Origin: Pochonia chlamydosporia 170
Lineage: Eukaryota > Ascomycota > Sordariomycetes > Hypocreales > Clavicipitaceae
Direction of reading: 5' to 3'
Assembly: GCF_001653235.2 (NCBI RefSeq)
Contig: NC_035793.1
Coordinates: 5,208,001 to 5,272,000, forward strand
DNA: 64,000 bases
In this document: positions 10,133-20,573 of the stretch, piece by piece
How the letters are laid out: each line of letters opens with the position of its first letter
Position numbering within the stretch: position 1 is the first letter of the stretch
Translations under genes and position numbers: made by a program
Notes under the pieces: model-generated
The model's database searches: none
What the model was told of the DNA's origin: nothing
What the model saw: only the letters and a program-made list of their open reading frames with translations

Positions 10133-11814
10133 GCGCGTGTGCGCATATATGAAAATTGAGGCCAGCATTTTTTTTTTTTTTTTTTTGCACGGTTCAGCGG
10201 AAACTTTTGGCGCACTTTGCTCTTGCATTTTGATATGGGACAGGAAATGGTCTGCAGTTGCTCTTCTAGTGGACATGATTAATCAACCAAACAAACTGCA
10301 TGTGTCAAGCACTCTGCTCGTACGTAATAGACTGGACTAGATGTCGGGTGTAGTTGTGAAAAGGAATGTCAGGTGTGCTGTTCTGGCCAAGGGATGGAAT
10401 GGAACACGATATGATTGTTGTGCAAATGAGCTGCCAGTATTGTCTGGTGTCTGTGCATTTGGCTGCAATTTGCCGAGTAGATAGAGACCGCGTCACACAC
10501 ATGCGTTGAATTGATATGATATGTTGAGGTAAGATTCAACATCCAGTGAACGATGATCAAAGACAATTGATGCCTTTCGTTGAACACTTGAATATTCTGC
10601 ATGTACGGAGTACTGCGTAGAAAAGCCATCAAATGGGGCGTGAACATCACATTGACATGACCATGACCTGGCAAATCTGGTGGCCGGCTCTGATGCAACA
10701 TGCCTAACGGATGCCCGCGTCGTGATTGGTGGCATTCGGTAGTGGCTGCAGGACATGGCACTTGATCAAATTGATCAATGTCCCATGTTGCGACAAAACC
10801 AGACCAGACTCAAGGAAGATGGGCGGCATTCTGCAGCTCAACAATGACAGGGAAGATTGACCAGACAAACGCTAACTGTGAAGACGAGTCTTGACTAGAG
10901 CAGCCGCTAAGGCTTGCAGAAATACGCTGTGGCTGTGGCGAAATACGCCTGTGGAAATTTTGGTTTGTGGCAACCCAGCAAAGTGCACATGCCGGTCCGG
11001 GGTTCGAAGTACTCTGTAACGAACTGCCCACCAGAACAGACGGGGCATTTGATCGAATGGACTTCAGGTGGTGTCTGGCTGGTGGACACGATGCCCCCAG
11101 CCGTTCGAGTGCATTTTTATGGAGTCAATCTGGTCGGACCTGGCTTTGAATTGAATGCCATTTGCTCAAGTCCAGTCTGGCTGGTCTGCATGTGGTGCAT
11201 TAATCGTCGGATTGACCACACCAGACCAGAGCAGACAGACAGACCTGTTGTTGAACGATGCACAAAGTCTGTTGTCTGATGGTAATTCGCCAGGCGCATT
11301 CCGCATTCTGACCACCTTTCTTTTTGTTCTTCCCGAACTTTATTCGCTCTTCAAGTTCCAAACTCATTCCCACTCTCCCGCGAATAAGGAAAATAAAAGT
11401 CGTTTGATCCCTGTCTCAACCTCAACACCCCCCAACCAGACTCTTTTCGACTACTGCGAGCGAACAACAACGGGACTGCACAAGCGACGACACTCCTCCT
11501 TTTTTTCCCTTCGCCCCCAACAACATCCCTCAAATAAAATCGCGAACCCTTTGGTCGCCGAGACGTGCGCTCCGAGTTAGCCTCATTCTCATTGCAAACC
11601 TTCTCGCGCTTGCTTGGCTCTCATCTCTCGTTTGCCATCGGCTGCCAATTGGATACGCTTGACGTGTTGAGTCGGAGCCCTCCCGCCACGTTTCCGTCTC
11701 TGCAAGCACCTGGGCAAACGTCAACGACCCGTCACCTCACGTCGCTTTAACAAACCGCTTGCGCCGCGCAGTACCCCGACCCTCATCATCGCCAATTGAA
11801 CGATCCGCGCCATA
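10133..11814. other. Spacer between cwc25 and rho3, with poly-T tract
   Basis: A 19-T run (10168-10186) lies 36 bp after the cwc25 stop. A TACGGAGTA nonamer is at 10604-10612. CCAGACCAGA motifs occur at about 10800 and 11220. From about 11330 to 11814 the sequence looks like a CT/CA-rich transcribed leader of rho3. No coding region supported. Confidence 0.5.
10168..10186. repeat. Poly-T tract (19 nt)
   Basis: Uninterrupted T run 36 bp after the cwc25 stop codon. Its length is prone to sequencing and replication slippage. Confidence 0.9.
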
Positions 11815-12848
11815 ATGCCTCTCTGCGGTGGATCTAAGACGGTCCAGCGCAAGCTGGTGCTGCTGTAGGTCCCTTCTGCGGCGACAGAAACCCGGCTGCC
11901 CGACCAAGCCTCACCAACGCCGGGGGGGCTTGATTCTTGAGACCAATGCTAACTGTTGAGGACAGAGGAGATGGTGCATGCGGTAAAACATCACTGCTAA
12001 ACGTCTTTACGAGAGGGTACGTTTCCTGGCTCGCCACCTGCAACCCTGGAGTGGAAGCTGGGGGGAGAGCGGCCAGCACAAATCCCAGAGTGACATTCAC
12101 AACTAATCGACGCACGCAGTTACTTCCCAACGGTATACGAACCTACCGTCTTCGAAAACTACGTCCACGGTATGCTGCTAGAACAATTCTGATTCTGCGC
12201 ACAAGCCACTTGGTGGTCGATCGATTTGGTTGTTTGCGCGCTGACGATTGCGAACAGACATCTTTGTAGATAACGTGCACATTGAGCTCTCGCTGTGGGA
12301 TACGGCCGGTCAAGAAGAATTCGATCGATTACGTTCACTATCTTATGGTATGATACCTCCCACTTGCTACCAAGATGTCAAGAGGACGAGGGAGGAAGGA
12401 ATGAACCCGCCGATAACTGACCGTGACCACCATTCCAGATGACACCGATCTTATTATGCTCTGCTACTCCGTCGACAGCAAAGACTCGTTGGAAAACGTC
12501 GAATCAAAATGGGTTGGGGAAATTGCCGACAACTGCCCCGGCGTCAAGCTGGTCCTGGTTGCGCTAAAGTGCGATCTCCGCGAAGGCGGTGCTGAAGATG
12601 ACGAAGGCGAAGAAGCCTCCGCGGCTACGCCTGCAGCTTCAGAGGGAGATGCCAACCCGGAACGTCCCAAGGGGCCTTTAATCGAATACGACAAGGGGCT
12701 GGAGGTGGCCAAGCGAATAGGAGCCTCACGGTACCTCGAGTGTTCAGCCATGAAGAACCGCGGTGTCAACGAAGCCTTTACGGAGGCGGCCCGTGTTGCT
12801 CTGAGTGTCAAGAAGGAAAGAGAAGAGAACAAGTGCACCATAATGTGA
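11815..12848 (+). CDS. RHO3: Rho-family GTPase Rho3
   Basis: Five exons: 11815-11864, 11966-12016, 12120-12169, 12258-12347, 12439-12848; 216 aa. Introns are 101, 103, 88 and 91 bp. Start [20 protein letters not shown] and the P-loop GDGACGKTS, effector loop [16 protein letters not shown], switch [28 protein letters not shown] (guanine contact), [14 protein letters not shown] and the C-terminal CAAX box CTIM (geranylgeranyl or farnesyl attachment) are all intact. A longer acidic insert ([18 protein letters not shown] region) extends the Rho insert helix, as in filamentous-fungal Rho3. Rho3 directs polarised growth, exocyst and actin-dependent secretion at hyphal tips. The long CT-rich leader suggests a long 5' UTR. 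The first splice site needs the GTAGGT donor at 11865 to keep LLGDG in frame. Confidence 0.95.
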
Positions 12849-14160
12849 GGGGACACATGCCAGGACCAAGATACCCGACGGCCTTGGAAAACACAACACA
12901 ACGTGCACCACGAATTCAATACCCCGGACGATTTTCGTCGTTTTAGTTTTTCGAACTGTTTTGCGTCCTCTCTCGGGAGGAGCCCTTCGAGCCGACTTTA
13001 CACATTTCTTTCCTTCTTGTTCAATTCTTTCAACTTCTCGACTTCTCGATATCCCTTATCCCTAGCACCATTTTACCCCGTCTACGCTGCGGTTTTTATT
13101 GGGTGTTTCTGCGGGGTTGCTATGTGATTCCCGCCGTTCAACAAAGTCTATCCAATCTTGTTTGTACATATTGCGGCAGTAGAGATATTTCATGGCCCAG
13201 ACAGCACATGAGGAGGGTAGAGGATGGCGGCATTAACCACTTTCATAACTTCTTTTAATTCCTTTACCTTGTATCAATCTTTGGGTGTGGTGTGGTGGGG
13301 GAATAGGTCATAGTTCAGGCACTGGAGTTCCTTTACGGGATGTTAGAGCATGGAGGATGGTGCGTTTGCATTGGGCCGCGTGGCTTAGATATGCTGAATT
13401 TGTTCATCTAGTCTGTTCCCTTATCTGAGACTCAGCCTGTGTTTATTCCATTTGTAGCTGCATAATCGGACACATGTTTAAGGTAGTACATTCAAGACTC
13501 AGTAAATCGGGGTCTCGACTGCCAGGTCTATATTGAGATCGCTCGCGTGCATTTCTCAATGACAATCAATGAGGCCTCCCGGTTCCAATCCAGCCAAGAA
13601 GACGTTGACCTTCCTCATACGAACCCACGGAGCAACATCGCAGGACCTCCCCAACCTGGAATGCTATGATTCCATCACCGTCACTTCTTTCAGCCCTCTA
13701 CGTAAATAGCTCTCCACGGCAGCACAACATTGGCCCGAGACAATTAATACCCTCCAGGGTCCATTGCCTGTCCATGCATTCCCCTCAAAAATTCATTGGC
13801 CACGAGTGAAGTGGTGTTGGTGTCGCCAACCACACTCGACACGGCCGTCTTCAGTGCGTGAACTACCCTGCACTGCCTTGACGTCATGTTGGCAGATCGA
13901 CAACGAAACAGGTTTGTTGGGTCGTGATCAACCAGACATCATGATGCAGAGCATGTTCAGCAGGTGCCGTTTCTGCAGCGAACAGGTCGAATAGATAACA
14001 GGGTGGGTTCCCCAATCCAGAAGAAATTATCTTCTTGGCGCTTGATTTATCGCATTACTAGACGTTTGACACTATACAAACGGTTACACCGCATAAGCTA
14101 TATTCTTTGCAAACTCTTTGTAAGCCCTTACAGCAAGCGTACCTAGGTAGTTACAACACC
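12849..14160. other. 3' region of rho3 and spacer, no gene seen
   Basis: 12849 to about 13180 reads like a long T-rich 3' UTR of rho3. The remainder has no supported frame. A TACCTAGGTA palindrome sits at 14140-14149, 11 bp before the next start codon. Confidence 0.5.
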
Positions 14161-14761
14161 ATGCCTCTTTTTGGATCCCATCGCGAGCCTTCGCCAGAGG
14201 TACACGTACCGGAGCGAGAGATCCACGAACCCAAGAAACATGGACTCTTCCACCGTCGCGACGACGTTCGTGATGTACCTGTAGAAACCACGGAGCATCC
14301 TGCACGCAAACATAGTCTCTTCCACCGCCGCGATCACTCCCCCACCGGCACTGCGACAAATAGAACCATGTCTGCCAGAAGCTCTACGTCCTCGTCTGGG
14401 TCGTCGTTGAATCACCGCCCCCGACGTGGAGGCAGCCTGCTGCACAAGGCTATGGGCCGGAACAGCGAGGACGTAGACCCGAGCATTCTACAGGCTCGCG
14501 AGAGGGTCATGGATGCGGAAGAGGCTGAAGAGCAGGCAGATAGGGCACCATAGGGCACTTGACCAGGCGAGGCTGCGGGTGAGAGAGGCGAGGGAGCATA
14601 TGAAGAGGGTTGAGCTGGAGGCTGAGGAGGAGGCGAGGAGGGCCAAGATCAAGCAGCAGCATGCGAGGGAGGTTACGAAGCGGGGAAAGGGACTTGGACG
14701 TAAGTCTATTATATCGCGACTTTGTGAGTTTTGCTAATCAGTGCTAGGTCATGGGATTTAA
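14161..14761 (+). pseudogene. Small coiled-coil fungal protein, frame broken by a 10-bp tandem duplication
   Basis: Starts MPLFGSHREPSPEVHVPERE and contains two GLFHRRD/SLFHRRD repeats, a Ser-rich stretch and a coiled-coil half ending GKGLGRHGI. At 14541-14560 the unit TAGGGCACCA is followed by TAGGGCACTT. This 10-bp tandem duplication shifts the frame and creates a TAG. Removing one unit restores EEQADRALDQARLRVREA, the continuous heptad expected in this family, and a 180-aa protein after splicing a 48-bp intron (14700-14747, GTAAGT...GCTAG). Related fungal proteins end LGRHDH-like, so the last short exon supports the model. As given, translation stops after ~131 aa. It may be a true pseudogene, a strain-specific lesion or an assembly error. 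Function unknown. Confidence 0.7.
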
Positions 14762-15647
14762 TGCCTTTATCATGGAGTGGAAGCAGCATTGTGTTTGATG
14801 AGTTGAAAGATTGGCGTATCTTGTGTACACGATAAAATTGAGCGTTTGGTTCGGATTCGTTGCAATGGCGCGGTGCTTGTGCATGGATTTTTGTGCGATT
14901 GAAAAATATTTTGTAGGCTACGAAATGTGCGTATTATCGACAGTTTTGATAGATAAGTCTCAACCTTGTCTGGACATATTTTCGATGTGGATGTGACGAC
15001 TTGTTGGGTCTTGGCTTTCAGTTAGTTTAGATGAGGCTCTCTCCCCTTGGCTGTACAGCAATGTGTCTTGTGTTTCGACTAGTAAAATCACCGTCAAGGT
15101 CAACATGGAGCCTGGAAATTGTCTGGTCAACATGGTAGACACATCCCTTCCATCTGCGCTGGCTTCTAGATGACGTCGCGTGCATTGATTTTGCGGTCAA
15201 AATGCGGTGTAAAGTTGCCGGTGGAGTGACACATTCCGGTCCAAGCAACAAACACCACTCGGAGGTCATGGGCAGGGAGGCAAGTTATGCTATTGACGAC
15301 ATGGACCATTGTCGCCAGGAATAGGACGGCCCTCACCCGTGTCTCACCTCGTCCTTTTGGCTTGCTGGATCATCGATGCCAACCGCCACACAGATTCCTC
15401 CAAGGGTTCCTCTCTTTCAAGGGAACAGGCATGAGAAATTGGGAGTTTCGAATCCATGTTGGCTTCCATTATTAAACCACGAAAGCCACTCCGCTGCTTA
15501 TTATGTGCGCCGTTCATTTGCTCGGTTGGTGTTTAGGCGAGATAAAGAGCGGCCAGCGAATGCCAAGAGCGAGAACAGACCAGTGGAACGTGGTGCAATT
15601 CCTGGGCTAGGACAGTCAAGTCTTGTGCAATTTGTAATGCGTTCAAA
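14762..15647. other. Spacer, no gene seen
   Basis: No supported coding region on either strand. It lies upstream of MITE copy 3. Confidence 0.4.
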
Positions 15648-15780
15648 CAGTTAGTGGGGGTCGAAGGTATTCAAACAATGCAAACGTACCGCATATCGCG
15701 TTAAAAGCGAAGATATATTAAGATACTCCATATATTAGTGCATACTTGGACAGGCCAAATACTTATTTCCACAGACTCTG
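15648..15780 (-). mobile_element. MITE-like element, copy 3 (inverted)
   Basis: Begins CAGTTAGTGGGGGTCGAAGG and TATTCAAAC, the reverse complement of the AAATACTTTTGACCCCC end, contains CGCATATCGCG, and ends GCCAAATACTTATTTCCACAGACTCTG. Internal sequence is diverged and AT-rich. Boundaries approximate. Confidence 0.55.
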
Positions 15781-17108
15781 TTTGGAGTACGCCAGACATC
15801 TTGTTGTCTTGGCAGTGCCTTGACACTACTCGCTGGCGATTCTAGGTTTCGTTTTGACTGTCGGCCGGTTCATACCAACCGCCAAATTTTCAGAGGGGAC
15901 GATCAAATGCTGCTTGGCGGCATTTGTAATGTTCTCTCCCTGGGTTGTACCATGACTACTCCGTATAATCGTCCTCGGACCTGCTGTAGTTTGGGATCAA
16001 TTGATGTGGCGAGAAAATAGACCAGCCAAGCCAAGCCAAGAACACAATTCCAGCATCAAATGTCAACTTACCTGGTTGACCCCTGGCACTAATGCACTTA
16101 GGGCCGGCCCAGCAGCCAAAAGCTTTCCAAAACCCCTCAAGCCGTCCAAAATGCTCCAGAAAAGTCAAGGTGCAAAAAGATTGTGGAGTTGAGCAAAGTC
16201 TGGTGTTACGCGATTTGGTGGGTGGGTGCCGTTTTGCAGCCGTCGGATTGGTTGATGCATCACTCCTTCCCTGTTATCTTTTACATGCAAACATGCGGCA
16301 AGTGCCACCCTGACTCCACCTGCATTGCCCCTGAGCCACTTGGAGACTTGGCTGCACTCAACCACCAGAGGCTGTCTGGTCTGGTGTCTCACGACAAAGA
16401 CCACGACCACAACAATTCAACATGGGTTCAGCATTGGTCCATGTCGACGCCAGTGTCCATTCCACCCCCTGACAGGAATTGGCTGGTGCGCCTTCGGTGA
16501 AATTGCGCCTAGAATCTGGCTGGACCTGACCTGACACCACTCAACCAAAGCCCCAGTTCTGCAGATGCCCCCAGCCGGGTGTCAATTGCCGTCTGGTCTG
16601 GTCTGGTGTTGCCAACAGACGCTTGGGAGTGCGGCATACTACCATCAGGGAGAGAGAGACTGGAGAGGGTCTGGTCCTTCTCGCAGCACAACCATGAAGA
16701 CCGGCCGAACTTGACTCTGCTCTCACCACTCCGTCACCTTGACGATTTCCACTCCTTTGTTTGCTGCTCGTCTGACGACGTGCTTCAGCTCGACATTCCT
16801 TTCTAACCAGGCCTCCTCGTTCCTTGTCGACGGCCCCGACTCGACAGCATCATTACGAACCCCCCCGTCCACTCCTCTCAACCAGGCCCAACCATCGAAT
16901 TCGATATCGGCTGAAATTGAATCGATCACCAGGGCTAGCCGTTCCTTGCACAAACGAGACATAGATCCTCTGCTGGAACAGAGGACACAATAAAACTAGA
17001 CGATTATTCAGTTTCCCACAGCAATTACACAGTAGCATTCGTTTTTTTTTTTCGAGGCTGACTTCGCGATCAACACGCCCTCATGACTCCAGCCTAAACA
17101 GTGTCATC
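15781..17108. other. Spacer and promoter of the Crh-type gene
   Basis: A TACTCCGTA nonamer is at 15957-15965. Several TCTGGTCTGG motifs occur at about 16377 and 16590. The 14-mer GATGCCCCCAGCCG occurs here at about 16564 and also at about 11091. 16730-17100 is CT/CA-rich with a T10 run near 17042, consistent with a leader. No gene supported. Confidence 0.45.
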
Positions 17109-18761
17109 ATGCGTTGCAAATCAATTCTTGCCGCGGCGGCTTTCCTTGGCCTCGCCGCCGCTCAGGTTCACACTGACTGTAATCCCATGGAACGCGATTG
17201 CCCGGTAGACCCAGCATTCGGAACCTCTCACCTTTTCAATTTCAACGTCACCCCGAGTAGTGACCTTTGGGAAACAACCGCCGGTAATGTGAATTACGAT
17301 GCCCAGACTGGTGCCTCCTTCACCATCAATAAGCAAGGAGACTCGCCGACTATTCGTACAAAGTTTTACTTCTTCTTTGGCCGCACCGAAATCATGCTCA
17401 AAGTTGCTCCCGGTCGAGGTATAGTCAGTTCCATGATGTGGCTCAGCGATGACCTCGACGAGGTCGATTGGGAGTTCCTTGGTTCCAACAAGACATTTGC
17501 GACGACAAACTACTTCGGCAAGGGCCGCCAGGATTTCAAGAATGGCGGTTCTCACCCCATGACTGGTATGCAGGACGACTACCACAACTACACCACCGTG
17601 TGGACAAAGGATTCTATTGAGTGGTTCATTAACGGCAACCATGTCCGCACCTTGAATGCCAAGGATGCCAACAATACGCACAATTACCCCCAGACGCCTA
17701 TGCGCATGAGTGTTGGTATCTGGGCCGGCGGCGACCCTTCCCTTCCTGAGGGCACGCGCAAATGGGCTGGTGGTGATACTGATTACGCCAACGGCCCGTA
17801 CACCATGTACCTTAAGAGCGCCCACGTCACTGATTATAGCAGTGGCAAGGAATATTCATACGGAGATCGTTCGGGCAGCTGGCAAAGCATCAAGATTGCC
17901 AGCGGCAACTCTACCGCTCTCGAGGCTTTGAACAAGCAAGCCGACAAGTCAATCAGCGAGAAATGGAATGAGCTCCCTACTGGAGCCAAGGCTGGCGTCT
18001 ATGCCGGAGCTGGTGGAGTCGCGGCCTTAGCTATAGGAACTTTGCTTTGGTACTACTTCCGACAGCGTCGTATTGGAGCCGCCGAGGCCAAGGCGGCCGC
18101 CGAACGTGAGGAACGGGACCGACGAGAGAACGCGCAGTTCCAAAAGAATGGAATTAACCCCGATAGCTTCGCTGCCCATGGTCAGGAGTACAACGCCCGG
18201 GATCTTCGCGCCGGTGGTATGGCTGACAACAACTCGTACCACGTTCCTGAATCGAACCCATTCAGTGGCCCCTTTGATGAAAAGTCTCGTCTTGGAAGCA
18301 GTGCGAGTAACGCAAGTACCATGGGTGGTGCTGGTGCAGCCATGGCCGGCGGAGCGATGGGAGCTGCTGGAGCTATGCGTGGTCAACCTGGCCGGCCTGC
18401 CAGCCCTGCCTCTTCCAACCATCATGGCTTCGATTTCGGTGTTCCCCCAAGCCCTGGCCACCCACCAGCACGCTCTCACAGCCCCGGTATGCGATCGCAC
18501 TCCCCCATGATCCGATCACAGAGTCCTGGTATGCCCCCTCCAGGCTCTCCCGGCTCCCCTCGTCAGTACCAGATGCGAAGCGACTCGGCCCCAGATCCTT
18601 ATTCACGGATGGGATCTCCTGGCCCTCATCAGCAAGGCTATGGGCTCCAGAGGATGCAAAGCCCCGGCACGATGGGCCCGCAAAGGAGTTTTACCGACAA
18701 CCAGCAGCCGGGCTATGGATACCGCGGGCCTGCGTCTCCTCGGAGCAACAATGGCTGGTAG
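17109..18761 (+). CDS. Crh-type GH16 cell-wall transglycosylase with transmembrane anchor
   Basis: Single exon, 550 aa. Signal peptide 1-18. The GH16 domain (~35-245) has the catalytic motif DLDEVDWEFLG, with Glu118, Asp120 and Glu122 as nucleophile/assistant/acid-base. Crh enzymes join chitin to beta-glucan in the wall by transglycosylation. Several N-glycosylation sequons are present. Unlike the classical GPI-anchored Crh1 proteins, this one has a clear transmembrane helix (~298-318, AGVYAGAGGVAALAIGTLLW) followed by RQRR and a ~230-residue cytosolic-type tail. The tail has a coiled basic/acidic segment and then Pro/Ser/Gly repeats of the SPGM/HSP type. No CBM18 is seen. The tail suggests cortical anchoring or regulation by phosphorylation at SP sites (inference). 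Confidence 0.92.
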   Translation: MRCKSILAAAAFLGLAAAQVHTDCNPMERDCPVDPAFGTSHLFNFNVTPSSDLWETTAGNVNYDAQTGASFTINKQGDSPTIRTKFYFFFGRTEIMLKVAPGRGIVSSMMWLSDDLDEVDWEFLGSNKTFATTNYFGKGRQDFKNGGSHPMTGMQDDYHNYTTVWTKDSIEWFINGNHVRTLNAKDANNTHNYPQTPMRMSVGIWAGGDPSLPEGTRKWAGGDTDYANGPYTMYLKSAHVTDYSSGKEYSYGDRSGSWQSIKIASGNSTALEALNKQADKSISEKWNELPTGAKAGVYAGAGGVAALAIGTLLWYYFRQRRIGAAEAKAAAEREERDRRENAQFQKNGINPDSFAAHGQEYNARDLRAGGMADNNSYHVPESNPFSGPFDEKSRLGSSASNASTMGGAGAAMAGGAMGAAGAMRGQPGRPASPASSNHHGFDFGVPPSPGHPPARSHSPGMRSHSPMIRSQSPGMPPPGSPGSPRQYQMRSDSAPDPYSRMGSPGPHQQGYGLQRMQSPGTMGPQRSFTDNQQPGYGYRGPASPRSNNGW

Positions 18762-19526
18762 GGGGGAGGAGGATACTGATTTAGCGACAAATGGAAGAAG
18801 CTGATAGTGGGTTGCTTTGATTTGGGCTGTCTTGATCTTTTGGGTTCAAAGACGTTTTGTGTATGTTTTTGTTGTTGTAATTTCGGACCTTTTCTTTACC
18901 ATCCATTCCCTTAGCTGTCTTGACCGGCGGGCGTGGCGGTTCCGTATAGGCGTCAACGGTGGTGTTTCATGTTGGACCAGTTGGCTGAAGCAAGCCTAGC
19001 CTTGACTGGTAGTGAGGTAGATAGACATTGGATCAACTGATCAGAAGATACCTCTTTGTTCGATCTCAAGTCGGTGTGCAGACGCTGTTTCCTGTTTCCC
19101 GCGCAATTCGCTTCAGTGAGTGCATTGCATAATTTTTGTTCCTGAATGGACAAAAGACGAGCTGATCAGAAGTTGTTCATCTATCAAATGCCAATTCTAC
19201 TCAGTTGTTCAGTTTCATCACTTGCTCTCTGTCGCTTTCGCGTCTTAGACGGCAGTCTTTGTTCTGATTGTTTTGGCCGCGACGCCACGTCTCGGTAGCC
19301 ATTGACGACCACTGCCTCCGACCGCATGGAATACATGCTCATTTGGGGCAGTCACTGAATCGTGCTACCGGGCGATGTTGAATGGCAAGTCAAGCACGAT
19401 AAGTATAAAGGGTCGTCATCGCAACCTTGGTTGTAGTACGTAGACAACTCTGGTCTAATATTCTTTCCACTCTACTGCTCGACTTTTGACTCATACACAC
19501 AACTTGACACAAAGACACACGCCAAT
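18762..19526. other. Spacer with promoter of the next small gene
   Basis: 3' UTR of the Crh gene, then no coding region. A TATA-like AGTATAAAG is at about 19402-19410, followed by a CT/CA-rich leader up to 19526. Confidence 0.45.
19404..19409 (+). promoter_or_regulatory. TATA-like box upstream of the small gene at 19527
   Basis: TATAAA about 120 bp before the ATG, followed by CCACTCTACTGCTCGAC and an ACACA-rich leader. This supports transcription of the small downstream frame. Confidence 0.4.
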
Positions 19527-19814
19527 ATGGACAGCCAGCAAGGAGACACCTCCCCAGCGCCGAGGATGAGCATGAAGGATGCCGGCAAAAAGATCATGGC
19601 GCTCAACAGAGCGATTCGTGCGCTGGAAGATAACCGCCGGCTTGCGGAAGAGGCTAAGCTGGGGGTCGCAAGCAAATCACTGTCGTAGGGACGAGGGCCA
19701 ATCGACTGCTGAGTAGATTGGGTTCGATCAGTACCGCGATGCAGCTTTTTAGGCATTTGAAGCGGTGGATGGATGGATTGGGTGGACAGTTTGGCGGTGG
19801 CTAGAATTGTTGGA
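19527..19814 (+). pseudogene. Very small gene, possibly frameshifted at a G-run
   Basis: As given, the ATG at 19527 opens a 53-aa frame (MDSQQGDTSPAPRMSMKDAG, then a charged helix with MALNRAIRALEDNRRLAEE) that stops at 19686-19688. Directly after the GGGGG run at 19661-19665 the next frame reads GRKQITVVGTRANRLLSRLG, then SISTAMQLFRHLKRWMDGLG and a glycine-rich end, to a stop at about 19802. One extra G in the run would join both into about 94 aa of uniform character. A promoter-like TATA and leader precede it. No family recognised. Either a real 53-aa protein or a homopolymer frameshift. Confidence 0.35.
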
Positions 19815-20055
19815 TGGCATGGGTTTCGGGATTATCGAAGAGGCTTTTGTACATTAGGGTGTAACGGAAATGTATATTATGGATGGTTGTTTATTGGGAT
19901 TTTCTACTTTTGGTACGCAGTGCAGTGTTGCTTCTGGTAATTGTGAATAGGAGACTTGTGCTTGGTATCCTGAATCGCCATGACTGAGTGAAGTGCATGC
20001 AGATTGGATGTATCACCTGTACGTGAAATAAATGTTTAAATATGATTAGAAGGTA
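19815..20055. other. Spacer
   Basis: No gene seen; AT-rich 3' region before MITE copy 4. Confidence 0.4.
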
Positions 20056-20199
20056 TACAGTCTCTGGTTAAAGGTATTTGGACATATCCGAGTATACACT
20101 AATACACTCAATATATTCAAGTATACACCAACACGGCTCAATATGCCTCAGCACCAACGCGATACCTTTCCGTGTTCAAATACTTCTGATCCCAATGTA
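20056..20199 (+). mobile_element. MITE-like element, copy 4
   Basis: Best-preserved left end: TA then CAGTCTCTGGTTAAAGGTAT and TTGGACATATCC. The internal block ACACCAACACGGCTCAATAT and GCGATACC matches other copies. It ends CAAATACTTCTGATCCCAATG and TA. TA on both sides fits a TA target-site duplication. It lies 12 bp beyond the 3' end of the VOC gene. Confidence 0.8.
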
Positions 20200-20210
20200 T
20201 TCAACAGCAT

Positions 20211-20573
20211 CTATGAGCCTTTGTCGATGACACAAAACGCATTCCCATCAGGGTCCTCCAGGACAACGTAATCTGCACCATCGGGATAATCCCGCTCCGC
20301 TAATGTTGCTCCAAGGGATAACAGCCTGTCGATTTCAGCCTTTTGATCGGACGCATACAGATCAAGGTGGTGTCGCTGTCGTTTCACAGTGGTAGATGTG
20401 ACGACGGAGAGGGCCATTTGCTGACCTGTGCCGGATTTCGGAATCAGAATGGCCCAGTCGGTGTCTGGTTCTCTGGCTGGCTTGTAGTTTAGTGCTTTGC
20501 ACCAGAATTCGATAAGGCGCGGGAAGTTGTTGATGTCGCGGACGCCCCAGACGATGGAACCGATTTCGAGCAT
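20211..20573 (-). CDS. Glyoxalase-like (VOC superfamily) protein
   Basis: Single exon, 120 aa, starting MLEIGSIVWGVRDINNFPRL. It shows one beta-alpha-beta-beta-beta VOC module: FWCKALNYKPARE after the first helix, a central HHLDLYA strand, and the second half DYVVLEDPDGNAFCVID. VOC proteins bind a metal and act as lyases, dioxygenases or drug-binding proteins; short fungal members of this Glyoxalase_6-like group have unknown substrates. The DPDGN-FCV end and the HLDLYA histidine are the likely metal-site elements. It stands next to the accessory block of GNAT, methyltransferase and dioxygenase genes. Confidence 0.8.
   Translation of the reverse strand: MLEIGSIVWGVRDINNFPRLIEFWCKALNYKPAREPDTDWAILIPKSGTGQQMALSVVTSTTVKRQRHHLDLYASDQKAEIDRLLSLGATLAERDYPDGADYVVLEDPDGNAFCVIDKGS

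Noticed and set aside
10369..10761. 130-codon minus-strand frame
   Set aside because: His/Ser/Pro-rich random composition, no family, inside a spacer with simple motifs.
17121..17825. 234-codon minus-strand frame
   Set aside because: It is the antisense shadow of the GH16 domain, produced by C/G-rich third positions.
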